Shown here: positions 24,341-36,792 of the stretch, piece after piece
Layout of the letters: each line of letters begins with the position of its first letter
Position numbering within the stretch: the first letter of the stretch is position 1
Assembly: GCA_035048815.1 (NCBI GenBank)
Contig: JAUCBN010000011.1
Location: forward strand, 16,756,001-16,820,000
DNA length: 64,000 nt
Reading direction: 5' to 3'
DNA from: Abelmoschus esculentus
Taxonomy: Eukaryota; Streptophyta; Magnoliopsida; Malvales; Malvaceae
Notes under the pieces: model-generated
The model's database searches: none
What the model was told of the DNA's origin: nothing
The model's input: only the letters and a program-made list of their open reading frames with translations
Translations under genes and position numbers: made by a program

Positions 24341-27300
24341 ATAATTTTGTTTAAAAGCCCGTAATTAACTATTTTAACTCATAAAATTTGATTTAAAAAC
24401 ATCTGGATGTCTTTTTGTTGGGATTAAAACGAGCATGTCTAAATGATCATTATAGAGGATCCGTTCTGCTTTTTAACCGATTAAAAAGTTAAAAATTTTA
24501 GATTAATATGTATAATTTTTTTCAAAAGCCCATAATTAACTATTTGAACTCATAAAAATTGATTTAACAACATTTGGTTATCGTTTTGTTTGGATTAAAA
24601 CTTGCACGTCTAAAAATACTTAGAGAATCTGTTCGAATTTTAACCGAGTACAAAGTTGAAAATTTTAGATTAATCTGCATAATTTTGTTCAAAAGCCCAT
24701 ATTTAACTATTTGAAATCATAAAATTTGATTCAAGAACATTTGGTTGTCATTTTGTTGGGTTTAAAACGTACATATCTAAAAAGCCTTTATAAAGAATCT
24801 GTTCAAATTTTAATAGAGTAAAAAGCTAAAATTCTAGATTAATTTGTATAATTTTGTTCAAAAGCCCATTATTAACTTTTTGAACTCGTAAAATTTGATT
24901 TAATAACATCTGGTTTTCATTTTGTTGGGATTAAAACGTGCATGTCTAAAAAGGCTTTATAGAGAATCCGTTCGAATTTTAACCGAGTAAAAAGCTGAAA
25001 AATTTTAGATTAATCTGCATAATTTTGTTCAAAATCCCATTATTAACTATTTAAACTCATAAAATTTGATTTAATAACATTTGGTTGTTGTTTTGTTGGG
25101 AATAAAACGTGCATGTCTAAAATAGCTTTATAAAGAATCCGTTTAAATTTAAAAAGAGTAAAAAGCTGAAAATTTGAGATTAATATGTATAATTTTGTTT
25201 AAAATCCAATAATCAACTGTTTTAACACATAAAATTTTATTTAATAATATTTGGTAGTCGTTTTATTGGGATAAAAACGTGCATGTCTAAAAAGGCTTTA
25301 TAGAGAATCCGTTCAAATTTTTAATCGAGTAAAAAGCTAAAAATTATAGAATAATTTGTATAATTATGTTCAAAAGCCCGTAATTAACTATTTGATCTCA
25401 TAAAATTTGATTTAATAACATTTGGTTGTCTTTTTATAGGGATTACAACGTGCAAGTCTTTATGGAGAATACGTTCGAATTTTAACCAAATAAAAAGCTA
25501 AAAATTTTAGATTAATCTCTATAATTTTGTTCAAAAGCCCATAATTAACTATTTGAACTCATAAAATTTTATTTAATAACATCTGGTTTTCGTTTTCTTG
25601 GGATTAAAACGTGCATGTCTAAAAAGGCTTTATAGAGAATCCGTTCGAATTTTAACCGAGTAAAAAGCTGAAAAATTTTAGATTAATCTGTATAATTTTG
25701 TTCAAAATCCCATAATTAACTCTTTGAACTCATAAAATTTGATTTAATAACATTTGGTTATTGTTTTGTTGGGAATAAAACGTGCATGTCTAAAATGGAT
25801 TTGTAAAGATTCCGTTTAAATTTTAACAGAGTAAAAAGCTGAAAATTTTAGATTAATTTGTATAATATTGTTCAAAAGCCCATAATTAACTATTTGAACT
25901 CATAAAATTTGATTTAATAACATTTGATTGTTGTTTTGTTGGGATTAAAACGTGCATATGTAAAATGGCATTATAAATAATTTGTTTAAATTTTAACAGA
26001 GTAAAAAGCTAAAAATTCTAGATTAATTTCTATAATTTTGTTGAAAAGCACATAATTAACTATTTGAACTCATAAAATTTGATTTAATAACATCAGGTTG
26101 TCTTTTTTTGGATTAAAACATGCAAGTCTTTATAGAGAATTCGTTCGAATTTTAACCTAATGAAAAGCTAAAAATTTTAGATTAGTCATTATAATTTTCT
26201 TCAAAAGACCATAATTAAAAAATTTGAACTCATAAAATTTGATTTAATAACATCTGGTTTTGTTTTATTGGGAATAAAACGTGCATGTCTAAAAAGGCTT
26301 AATAAAGAACCCGTTCGAATTTTAACCGAGTAAAAATCTAAAAATTCTAGATTAATTTGTATAATTTTGTTCAAAAGCACATAATTAACTATTTCAACTC
26401 ATAAAATTTGATTTAACAACATTTGGTTGTCTTTTTGTTGGGATTAAAACTTGCAAGTCTTTATAGAGAATACGTTCGAATTTTAACCAAATAAAAAGCT
26501 AAAAATTTATATTAATCTGCATAATTTTGTTCAAAATCCCATTATTAACTATATGAACTCATAAAATTTGATTTAATAATATTTGGTTGTTGTTTTATAG
26601 GGAATAAAACGTGCATGTCTAAAATGCCTTTATAAAGAACCCGTTTAAATTTTAACAGAGTAAAAAGCTGAAAATTTGAGATTAATATGTATAATTTTGT
26701 TTAAAAGCCAATAATTAACAATTCTAACTCATAAAATTTGATTTAATAACATTTGGTAGTCATTTTATTGGGATAAAAACGTGCATGTCTAAAAAGGCTT
26801 TATAGAGAGTCCGTTCAAATTTTTAACCGAGTTAAAAGCTAAAAATTATAGATTAATTTGTATAATTCTGTTCAAAAGCCCATAATTAACTATTTGATCT
26901 CATAAAATTTGATTTAATAACATCTGGTTGTCTTTCTATAGGGATTAAAACGTGCAAGTCTTGATGGAGAATACGTTCAAATTTTAACCAAATAAAAAGC
27001 TAAAAATTTTAGACTAATCTTTATAATTTTGTTCAAAAGCCCATAATTAACTATTTGAACTCATACAATTTTATATAATAACATCTGGTGTTCGTTTTCT
27101 TGGGATTAAAACGTGCATATCTAAAAAGGCTTTATAGAGAATCCGTTCGAATTTTAACCGAGTAAAAAGCTGAAAAATTTTAGATTAATCTGTATAATTT
27201 ATTTCAAAATCCCATAATTAACTATTTGAACTCATAAAATTTGATTTAATAACATTTGGTTATTGTTTTGTTGGGAATAAAACGTGCATGTCTAAAATGG

Positions 27301-30300
27301 ATTTATAAAGAATCCGTTTAAATTTTAACAGAGTAAAAAGCTGAAAATTTTAGATTAATTTGTATAATTTTGTTCAAAAGCCCATAATTAACTATTTGAA
27401 CTCATAAAATTTGATTTAATAACATCTGGTTATCTTTTTGTTGGGATTAAAACGTGCATGTCTTTATAGAGAATCCGTTCGAATTTTAACCGAGTAAAGA
27501 GCTGAAAATTTTAGATTAATCTTCATGATTTTGTTCAAAAGCCCATAATTAACAATTTGATTTCATAAAATTTGATTTAATAACATATGGTTGCTTTTTG
27601 TTGGGATTAAAACGTGCAAGTCTTTATAGAGAATCTATTCGAATTTTAACCAAATAAAAAGCTAAAAATTTTAAATTAATCTTTATAATTTTGTTCAAAA
27701 GCCCATAATTAACTATTTGAACTCATAAAATTTGATTTAATAACATATGGTTTTCGTTTTGTTGGGATTAAAACGTTCCTGTCTAAAAAGGCTTTATAGA
27801 GATTCTGTTCGAATTTTAACCGAGTAAAAAGCTGAAAAATTTAGATTAATCTGCATAATTTTGTTCAAAATCCTATAATTAACAATTTAAACTCATAAAA
27901 TTTGATTTAATAACATTTGGTTGTTGTTTTGCTGGGATTAAAACGTGCATATGTAAAATGGCATTATAAATAATTTGTTTAAATTTTAACAGAGTAAAAA
28001 GCTAAAAATTTTAGATTAATTTCTATAATTTTGTTGAAAAGCACATAATTAACTATTTGAACTCATAAAATTTTATTTAATAACATCAGGTTGTCTTTTT
28101 TTGGGATTAAAATGTGCAAGTCTTTATAGAGAATCCGTTCGAATTTTAACCTAATGAAAAGCTAAAAATTTTAGATTAGTCATTATAGTTTTCTTCAAAA
28201 GCCCATAATTAACAATTTGAACTCATAAAATTTGATTTAATAACATCTGGTTTTGTTTTGTTGGGAATAAAACGTGCATGTCTAAAGAGGCTTTATAAAG
28301 AACCCGTTCGAATTTTAACCGAGTAAAAAGCTAAAAATTCTAGATTAATTTGTATAATTTTGTTCAAAAGCACATAATTAACTATTTCAACTCATAAAAT
28401 TTGATTTAACAACATTTGGTTGTCTTTTTGTTGGGATTAAAACTTGCAAGTCTTTATAGAGAATACGTTCGAATTTTAACCAAATAAAAAGCTAAAAATT
28501 TATATTAATCTTCATAATTTTGTTCAAAATCCTATTATTAACTATATGAATTCATAAAATTTGATTTAATAACATTTGGTTGTTGTTTTGTTGGGAATAA
28601 AACGTGCATGTGTAAAATGCCTTTATAAAGAACCCGTTTAAATTTTAACAGAGTAAAAAGCCGAAAAATTGAGATTAATATGTATAATTTTGTTTAAAAG
28701 CAAATAATTAACAGTTCTAACTCATAAAATTTGATTTAATAACATTTGGTAGTCATTTTATTGGGATAAAAACTTGCATGTCTAAAAAGGCTTTATAGAG
28801 CGTCCGTTCAAATTTTTAACCGAGTTAAAAGCTAAAAATTATAGATTAATTTGTATAATTCTGTTCAAAAGCCCATAATTAACTATTTGATCTCATAAAA
28901 TTTGATTTAATAACATCTGGTTGTCTTTCTATAGTGATTAAAACGTGCAAGTCTTTATGGAGAATACGTTCGAATTTTAACCAAATAAAAAGCTACAATT
29001 GTAGATTAATCTTTATAATTTTGTTCAAAAACCCATAATTAACTATTTGAACTCATACAATTTTATTTAATAACATCTTGTTTTTGTTTTGTTGGGATTA
29101 AAACGTGCATGTCTAAAAAGGCTTTATAGAGAATCCGTACGAATTTTAACCGAGTAAATAGCTGAAAAATTTTAGATTAATCTGTATAATTTTGTCCAAA
29201 ATCTCATAATTAACTATTTGAACTCATAAAATTTGATTTAATAACATTTGGTTGTTGTTTTGTTGAGAATAAAACGTGCATGTCTAAAATGGATTTATAA
29301 AGAACCCGTTTAAATTTTAACAGGGTAAAAAGCAGAAAATTTTAGATTAATTTGTATAATTTTGTTCAAAAGCCCATAATTAACTATTTGAACTCATAAA
29401 ATTTGATTTAATAACATCTGATTATCTTTTTGTTGGGATTAAAACGTGCAAGTCTTTATAGAGAATCCGTTCGAATTTTAACCTAGTAAAAAGCTAAAAA
29501 TTTTAGATTAATCATTATAATTTTTTTGTCAAAAGCCCATAATTAACAATTTGAATTCATAAAATTTGATTTAATAATATTTGGTTTTCGTTTTGTTGGG
29601 ATTAAAACATGCATATCTAAAAAGGCTTTATAGAGAATCCGTTTGAATTTTAACCGAGTAAAAAGCTGAAAATTTTAGATTAATTTTCATAATTTTGTTC
29701 AAAAGCCCATAATTAACTAGTTGATTTCATAAAATTTGATTTAATAACATCTAGTTGTCTTTTTGTTGGGATTAGAACGTGCAAGTCTTTATAGAGAATC
29801 TATTCGAATTTTAACCAAATAAAAAGCTAAAAATTTTAGATTAATCTTTATAATTTTGTTCAAAAGCCCATAATTAACTATTTGAACTCAAAAAATTTGA
29901 TTTAATAACATCTAATTTAATAACATTTGATTATCGTTTTGTTGAGATTAAAACGTGCATTTCTAAAAAGGCTTTATAGAGATTCTTTTCGAATTTAAAC
30001 CGAGTAAAATTTGAAAATTTTAGATTAATCTGCATAATTTTGTTCAAAAGCTCATAATTAACTATTTTAACTCATAAAATTTGATTTAATATCATCTAGT
30101 TGTCTTTTTGTTGGGATTAAAACGTGCATGTCTGAATTAGCTTCATAGAGGATCCGTTCCAATTTTAACCGAGTAAAAAGTTGGAAATTTGAAATTAATA
30201 TGTATAATTTTGTTTAAAAGCCAATAATTAACTATTTTAACTCATAAAATATGATTTAATAACATTTGGTTGCTGTTTTATTGGGATTAAAATGTGTATG

Positions 30301-30520
30301 CCTAAAAAGTCTTAATAGAGAATCCGTTCGAATTTTAATTGAGTAAAAAGCTAAAAATTCTAGATTAATTTGTATAACTTTGTTCAAAAGCCCATAATTA
30401 ACTATTTGAACTGATAAAGTTTGATTTAATAACATCTGATTGTCTTTCTGTTGGGATTAAAACGTGTAAGTCTCTATAGAAAATTCTTTCAAATTTTAAC
30501 CTAGTAAAAGGCTAGAAATT
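24341..30520 (+). repeat. Satellite array 2, right part
   Basis: It resumes exactly in the monomer phase broken by the family B insertion. Many monomers are of the short type (cgtgcaagtctttatagag), so the mean spacing is about 166 bp. It ends where LINE copy 2 starts, after ggctagaaat. Confidence 0.95.
25952..29937 (+). repeat. 12-monomer higher-order repeat (~1,993 bp), two copies
   Basis: Private variants recur 1,993 bp apart. The rare 'cgtgcatatgtaaaatggca' is at 25952 and 27945. The 'ggataaaaacgtgcatgtct' unit with a following tttttaaccgagttaaaagc is at 26781 and 28774. The odd catacaatttta variant precedes anchors at 27113 and 29105 (1,992 apart). An earlier related block at 25279 lies 1,502 bp before 26781, consistent with a version three monomers shorter. 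Confidence 0.85.
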
Positions 30521-31123
30521 TCCGGAGTCCCACTCTTAAGAGGGAAGAACAAGACAACGGCTTTGGGGTTTTCCAAGGAACAAATAAATGCCCATCTAAG
30601 TAAATGGGATAAACAACTTTCCTTTAGTGGAAGAGAAATTTTCATCAAATCTATCATATAGTCTATGCCTCAATATGTTATGTCTTGCTACCTTTTACCA
30701 CAAAACATTATTGACAACATGACCACTTCGATACGCCGATATTGATGGTCTGGGAAAGCTGACAAACGAGGTTGGCATATGCTCCCTTAGGACACTATCT
30801 ATCTACCGAAAGTTGTAGGAGGTATAGGATTTCGTGACCTACACTACTTTAATATTGCATTGTTAGACAAACAAATCTGGCGTTTAATTTGTGAACCTGC
30901 TAACCTTCTTAGTCAGGTTTACAAGTGAAAATACTATCCAACGGGTTCGATCCTTGATTCTGATTACACTCGGAGTTCTTCCTTTTCCTAGAAAGGTCTC
31001 AGTATAGCTATCTCTAAACTTTGCAATGGTTTTTTCAAATATCCCGGTATATCCAGTAACATTCAAATCCACTTTGACAAATGGGGTGGCTCTCAGCCTG
31101 TACACCTTTATGGTGATTATGAG
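30521..31123 (+). pseudogene. LINE ORF2 remnant, post-RT segment
   Basis: The reading frame is broken by several stops but recognisable: FSGREIFIKS, TTSIRRY, SGKADKRGWHML, GGIGFRDLHYFNIALLDKQ and WRLICEPANLL. These line up with copy 1 at 9850-10400. It encodes the segment between reverse transcriptase and zf-RVT and is non-functional. Confidence 0.85.
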
Positions 31124-31789
31124 GTGAATGACGAAGTAGCTCTACGTGCAGGTACTTTCATGGCACCTAACCTACCCCGATGGGATGAGTCAAAAATAAG
31201 AGATTATTTTTCCCATGAAGATGTCAACACTATAATTAATGTATCGATTATTAATGATATATCAGATACCACACTTTGGGGTTACCATGACTCTGGTATC
31301 TATACAGTACTGTCTGGTTATCAATTTTTACAGTTACAGCTAGGGCCAGTTAATAGGCCCTCTAAACTTTGGAAAATTCTAGCCAAATTGCCTACTCTAC
31401 CAAAGGTTCGTTCATTTGGATGGCGATTATGTCAAGATGCACTACCCTCTGGTCACAAAATCCTTCAAGCCAATCTTGGTACGGGAGTTTGTCCTATTTG
31501 TAACATGGCCACTGAATCCACCCTCCATGCTATGAAGGACTGCCCTAGTGCTAAGGAGGCGATCCTTTTGGCAGGGCTCCCCACTCGCATTTTGGCCAAT
31601 GCTTATAACTCCCCCCACCAGTGGCTTTCTGATGTTGTTCGATTTCTTTCCTTGCACCAATTCTCGTTTCTTATTACAATCTTATGGAATTTATGGAATC
31701 GCTGTAATGACTTTGTTCATAACAATCATCTCCAACTGGTTTGGTTAACTGTTTCCAATGCATATAAATTTTTCACTGACTATACTTAA
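31124..31789 (+). pseudogene. LINE ORF2 C-terminal fragment with zf-RVT
   Basis: A 221-codon open stretch. It carries WDESKIRDYFSHEDVNTI, SGIYTVLSGYQFLQ, WKILAKLPTLPKVRSFGWRL, the zinc-ligand segment CPICNMATESTLHAMKDCP and LWNLWNRCNDFVHNN, which are hallmarks of the plant LINE zf-RVT region. The first Met is internal to the ancestral ORF, so it is not a real start. The frame continues upstream as decayed ORF2 and downstream, after a stop, into the RNase H domain. The intact 221 codons suggest this copy is no older than copy 1. Confidence 0.88.
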
Positions 31790-31839
31790 ATTAATGATAC
31801 TTCCCACCTACGCTCCTGGCTAGCTAAGCCTACCTTTGC

Positions 31840-32290
31840 TCAAGATAGATGGACAAAACCGACCCTTTGTTTCGTTAAAGTTAATACGGATGAGGCCTTT
31901 GACCCCGTGTTAAGGGGTGTTGCTATAGGTGTCATTGCTCGAGACTCTTCTGGTGACGTTCTCGGTGGTTGGTCCATACCTCTTGTGTGCCCGGACCCAG
32001 CTTCTGCCAAGGCTCTCGCTATCCTGGAAGGTTTAGTATTTGATGTTGCTAATAGCTGGACTAATGTGATTGTTAAAACAGATTCTGCCTCCATTGCCAA
32101 TAAAGTTAACAACTCTCAACACCAAGATCTCTCCATAGTGCATCATTTGGTATCTCGCATCCGCTCCACTCTTGGTACTCTACCTGATTATAAGATTTGT
32201 TAGGTACCTCGAGATGCAAACATTGTAGCCCATATTTTAGCTACTAGGGTTTTATGTTCTTTTACCTCTTGCTCTTTTGATTGTATCTTT
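31840..32290 (+). pseudogene. LINE ORF2 RNase H domain
   Basis: A type I RNase H (RVT_3-like) domain that would degrade the RNA strand of the cDNA hybrid. Motifs in order are FVKVNTDEAF (first Asp), AKALAILEGL (Glu), VIVKTDSASI (second Asp) and, after a stop at about 32201, VPRDANIVAHILA (the terminal conserved segment). The longest open part is 31907-32203. Copy 1 has lost this domain. Confidence 0.85.
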
Positions 32291-32440
32291 CCCGACTTTA
32301 TTCGGGCTTCTGTAAACTCGGAGAAGATTTCCTCTTCTTCTCAATAAAATCTTGAGTACACTTTTCTCCATAGGGGCCTGCTTACGTTTTGAGGTGGCTG
32401 GCTATAGGGTTTTTTCAATGAGGCCCTTTCCTTAAAAAAA
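32291..32440 (+). other. LINE copy 2 3' UTR with poly(A)
   Basis: Non-coding 3' tail with a polyadenylation-like AATAAA (tcaataaaatc near 32341-32350), ending in an A7 run at 32434-32440. Confidence 0.7.
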
Positions 32441-33418
32441 TTTGAACGGATTCTCTATAAAGACTTTCACGTTTTAATCCCAACAAAAAGACAACCATAT
32501 GTTATTAAATCAAATTTTATGAGTTAAAATAGTTAATTATGGGCTTTTGCACAAAATTACAGAAATTAATCTATAATTTTTCGCTTTTTACTCGGTTAAA
32601 ATTCGAACAGATTCTCTATAAAACCTTTTTAGACATGCACGTTTTAATTCCATTAAAACGACAACCAAATGTTATTAAATCAAATTTTATGAGTTAAAAT
32701 AGTTAATTATTGGCTTTTAAACAAAGTTATATATATTAATCTAAAATTTTCAACTTTTTACTTGGTTAACATTGGAACGGATCCTCTATCAAGCTCATTT
32801 AGTCATGCACGTTTTATTCCCCCAAAAAAGACAACCAGACGTTATTAAATCAAATTTTATGAGTTAAAATAGTTAATTATGGGCTTTTAAACAAAATTAT
32901 ACATATTAATCTCAAATTTTCAACTTTTTACTCCGTTAAAATTGGAATGGATCACCTATAAAGCATTTTTAGATATGCACGTTTTAATCTCAACAAAGTA
33001 ACAACCAGATGTTATTAAATCAAATTTTATGAGTTGAAATAGTTAATTATGGGCTTTTGAAAAAATTATATAAATCAATCTAAAATTTTCAGCTTTTTAC
33101 TCGATTAAAATTCCAACGGATTCTTTATAAAGCATTTTTAGACATGTACGTTTTAATCCAAGCAAAACAACAACCAAATGTTATTAAATCAAATTTTATG
33201 AGTTCAAATAGTTAATTATGGGCTTTTGAACAAAATTATGCATATTAATCTAAAATTTTTAGCTTTTTATTCTGTTAAAATTCGAAGGATTCTCTATAAA
33301 GTCATTTTAGACATGCATGTTTTAATCCCAACAAAACGAAAATCAAATGTTATAAAATCAAATTTTATGAGTTCAAACAGTTAATTATGGCATTTGAACA
33401 AAATTATAAAGATTAATC
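32441..33418 (-). repeat. Inverted satellite block, ~978 bp
   Basis: The same ~170-bp satellite in reverse complement. The plus strand here reads ggattctctataaag...cacgttttaatccc...ttaaatcaaattttatgagtt, about 5.8 monomers. It lies between LINE copy 2 and a 43-bp filler, with forward satellite on both outer sides. Confidence 0.95.
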
Positions 33419-33461
33419 GCGGTTTCAGGGAAACTGTGTAAACAAGAAAAATGCAATTGTA
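33419..33461. other. Non-satellite filler at inversion junction
   Basis: About 43 bp beginning gcggtttcagggaaactgtg and containing aaaaatgcaattgta separates inverted and forward satellite. I see no other copy in the window. Such filler is typical of end-joining repair, but its origin is unknown. Confidence 0.6.
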
Positions 33462-36400
33462 TTTAACCAAGTAAAAAGCTGAAAATTTTAGATTAATCTT
33501 TATAATTTGTTCAAAATCCCATAATTAACTATTTGAACTTATAAAATTTGATTTAATAACATTTGGATGTCGTTTTATTTGGATTAAAATGAGAATGTCT
33601 AAATGGTCTTTATAAAGGATCCATTCCAATTTTAACCGAGTAAAAAGTTAAAAATTTGAAATTAATATGTATAATTTTATTTAAAAGACAATAATTAACT
33701 ATTTTAACTCATAAAATTTGATTTAATAACATTTGGTTGTCGTTTTGTTGGGATTAAAATGTGCATGTCTAAATGGGCTTTATAGAGGATCCGTTCCAAT
33801 TTTAATAGAGTAAAAAGTTGAAAATTTAAGATTAACATGTATAATTTTTTTCAAAATAGTATAATTAACTTTTTTAACTAATAAAATTTGATTTAATAAC
33901 ATTTGTTTGTCGTTTTGTTGGGATTAAAACGTGCATGTCTAAAAAGTTTTTGTAGAGAATCTGTTCGAATTTTAACCGAGTAAAAAGCTGAAAATTTTAG
34001 ATTAATGTGTATAATTTTGTTCAAAAGCTCATAATTAACTATTTGAACTCATAAAATTTTATTTAGTAACATCTAGTTTTCGATTTATTGGGATTAAAAC
34101 GTTCATTTCTAAATGAGCTTTATATAGGATTAGTTCGAATTTTAACGAAGTAAAAAGCTGAAAATTTTAGATTAATATGTATAATTTTGTTCAAAATCCC
34201 ATAATTAACTCTTTGAACTCATAAAATTTAATTTAATAACATTTGATTGTCGTTTCCTTTGGATTAAATCTGCATGTCTAATTGGGCTTTATAGAGAATC
34301 CGTTCTAATTTTAACCGAGTAAAAAGTTAAAAATTTGAGATTAATATGTATAATTTTGTTTTAAAGCCTATAATTAACAATTTCAATTGATATAATTTGA
34401 TTTAATAACATTTGGATGTCGTTTTGTTGGGATTAAAACGTGCATGTCTAAAAAGGCTTTAGAAAAAATCCTTCAACTTTTAACTGAGTAAAAAGCTACA
34501 AATTTTAGATTAATTTGTATAATTTTGTTTAAAAGCCCATAATTTACTATTTGAACTCATAAAATTTGATTTAATAACATTTTGTTGACCTTCTGTTGGG
34601 ATTCAAACAAGCATGTCTAAATGGGCTTTATAGGGGATCCATTCTAATTTTAACCGAGTAAAAAGTTGAAAATTTGAGATTAATATGTATAATTTTTTTT
34701 TCAAAATTTCATAATTAACTATTTTAACTCATAAAATTTGACTTAATAACATTTTGTTGTCGTTTTATTGGGACGAAACGTGAATTTCTAAAAAGCCTTT
34801 ATAGAGAATCCGTTCGAATTTTAACGGAGTAAAAAGCTAAAAATTATAGATTAATTTATATAATTTTGTTCAAAGGCCTATAATTAACTATTTAAACTCA
34901 TAAAATTTGATTTAATAACATCGGATTGTCTTTTTGTTGGATTAAGATGTGAAAATCTTTATAGGGAATCCGTTCGAATTTTAATCGAGTAAAAAGCTAA
35001 AAATTTTAGATTTATCTGTATAACTTTTTTTCAAAATCCCATAATTAACAATTTGAATTCATAAATTTTGATTTAATAACATATGGTTTTCATTTTGTTG
35101 GGATTAAAACGTGCATGTCCGTTCGAATTTAACCGAGTAAAAAATTGAAAACTTTTGATTAATCTGTATAATTTTTTCAAAAAGCCTAAAATTATCTATT
35201 TGAACTCATAAAATTTGATTTAATAACATCTGGATTTCATTTTTTTGGGATTAAACGTGCATGTCTAAAAATATTTTATATAGAATTCGTTCGAATTTTA
35301 ACCGATTAAAAAGATGAAAATATTAGATTAATCTGCATAACTTTGTTCAAAAAACCATAATTAACTATTTCAACTCATAAAATTTGATTTAATAACATAT
35401 GATTGTCGTTTTGTTTGGATTAAAATGTACATGTCGAAATGGGCTTTATAGAGGATTCGTTCTAATTTTAACCGAGTAAAAAATTAAAAATTTGAGATTA
35501 ATATGTATAATTTTGTTTAAAAGACAAAAATTGACTATTTTAACTCATAAAATTTGATTTACGAACATTATGGTTATCGTTCTGTTGGAATTAAAACGTG
35601 CATATCTAAATGGGTTTTATAGAGAATCCATTCGAATTTTAACCAAGTAAAAAGCTGAAAATTTTAGATTAATCTGTATAATTTTTCAAAAGCTCATAAT
35701 TAACTATTTGAGATCATAAAATTTGATTTAATAACATCTAGTTTTCGCTTTGTTGGGATTAAAACGAGCATGTCTAAATGGGCATTACAAAGAATCCGTT
35801 CGAATTTTAACCGAGTAAAAAGCTAAAAATTTTAGATTAATCTGTATAATTTTGTTCAAAAGCCCATAATTAACTATTTAAACTCATAAAATTTAATTTA
35901 ATAACATTTGTTTGTCGTTTTGTTGGGATAAAATGCGCATTTCTAAATGGGCTCTATAGAGGATTCGTTCCTATTTTAACCGAGTAAAAAGTTGAAAATT
36001 TGAGATTAACATGTATATATTTTTTAAAAGCCAATAACTAACTATTTGAACTCATAAAATTTGTTTTAATAATATTTGGTTGTCGTTTTATTGGGATTAA
36101 ACTGTGCATGCCTAAAAAGGTTTTATAGAGAATCCGTTCGAATTTTAACATAGTAAAAAGCTAAAAAATATAGATTAATTTTTTATAATTTATTCAAAAG
36201 CCCATAATTAACGATTTGAACTCATAAAATTTGATTTAATAACATCTTGTTATCTTTTTTCGGGGATTAAAACGTGCATGTCTAAATGAGCTTTATAGAG
36301 GATCCGTTCCAATTTTAACCAAGTAAAAAAGTTGAAATTTTGAGATTAATATGTTTAATTTTGTTTAAAAGACCATAATTAACTATTTTAACCCATAAAA

Positions 36401-36792
36401 TTTGATTTGATAACATTTGGTTGTCTTTTTGTTGGGATTAAAACGTGCATATCTAAAAAGGTTTTATAAAGAATCAGTTCGACTTTTAACCGAGTAAAAA
36501 GCTAAAAATTTTGGATTAATTTATATCATTTTATTCAAAAGACCATAATTAACTATTTGAACTCAAAAAATTTGATTTAATAATATATGATTGTCATTTT
36601 GTTGGGATTAAATTGAGCATGTCTAAATAGGCTTTATAGGGGATCTATTCCAATTTTAACCGAGTAAAAAATTTAAAATTTGAGATTAATATGTATAATT
36701 TTGTTCAGAAGCCCATAATTAACTATTTGAACTCATAAAATGTGATTTAATAACATTTGGTTGTCGTTTTGTTGGGATTAAAATGTGCATGT
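33462..36792 (+). repeat. Satellite array 3, forward
   Basis: Continuous ~165-170-bp monomers, more diverged from one another than in array 2. I did not find a clear higher-order period by eye. It ends mid-monomer at cgtgcatgt, where a family B LTR begins. Confidence 0.93.

Larger units (their letters stand above)
30521..32440 (+). mobile_element. L1-like LINE copy 2, 5'-truncated with poly(A) end
   Basis: It belongs to the same family as copy 1 but has the opposite orientation. It starts inside the post-RT region (equivalent to about 10475 in copy 1) and runs through zf-RVT and RNase H to a 3' UTR ending in cttaaaaaaa. Five-prime truncation with an A-tail is the normal outcome of target-primed reverse transcription. 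A clear target duplication is not visible; at most aaattt is shared, which is too short to trust. The left flank is forward satellite and the right flank is inverted satellite, so the flanks do not form a simple target site. Confidence 0.9.

Noticed and set aside
31442..32112. Minus-strand ORFs within LINE copy 2
   Set aside because: Shadows of the plus-strand zf-RVT and RNase H coding sequence.
30511..32446. Six-base aaattt as target duplication of LINE copy 2
   Set aside because: Too short and AT-rich to separate from chance, and the two flanks have opposite satellite orientation.
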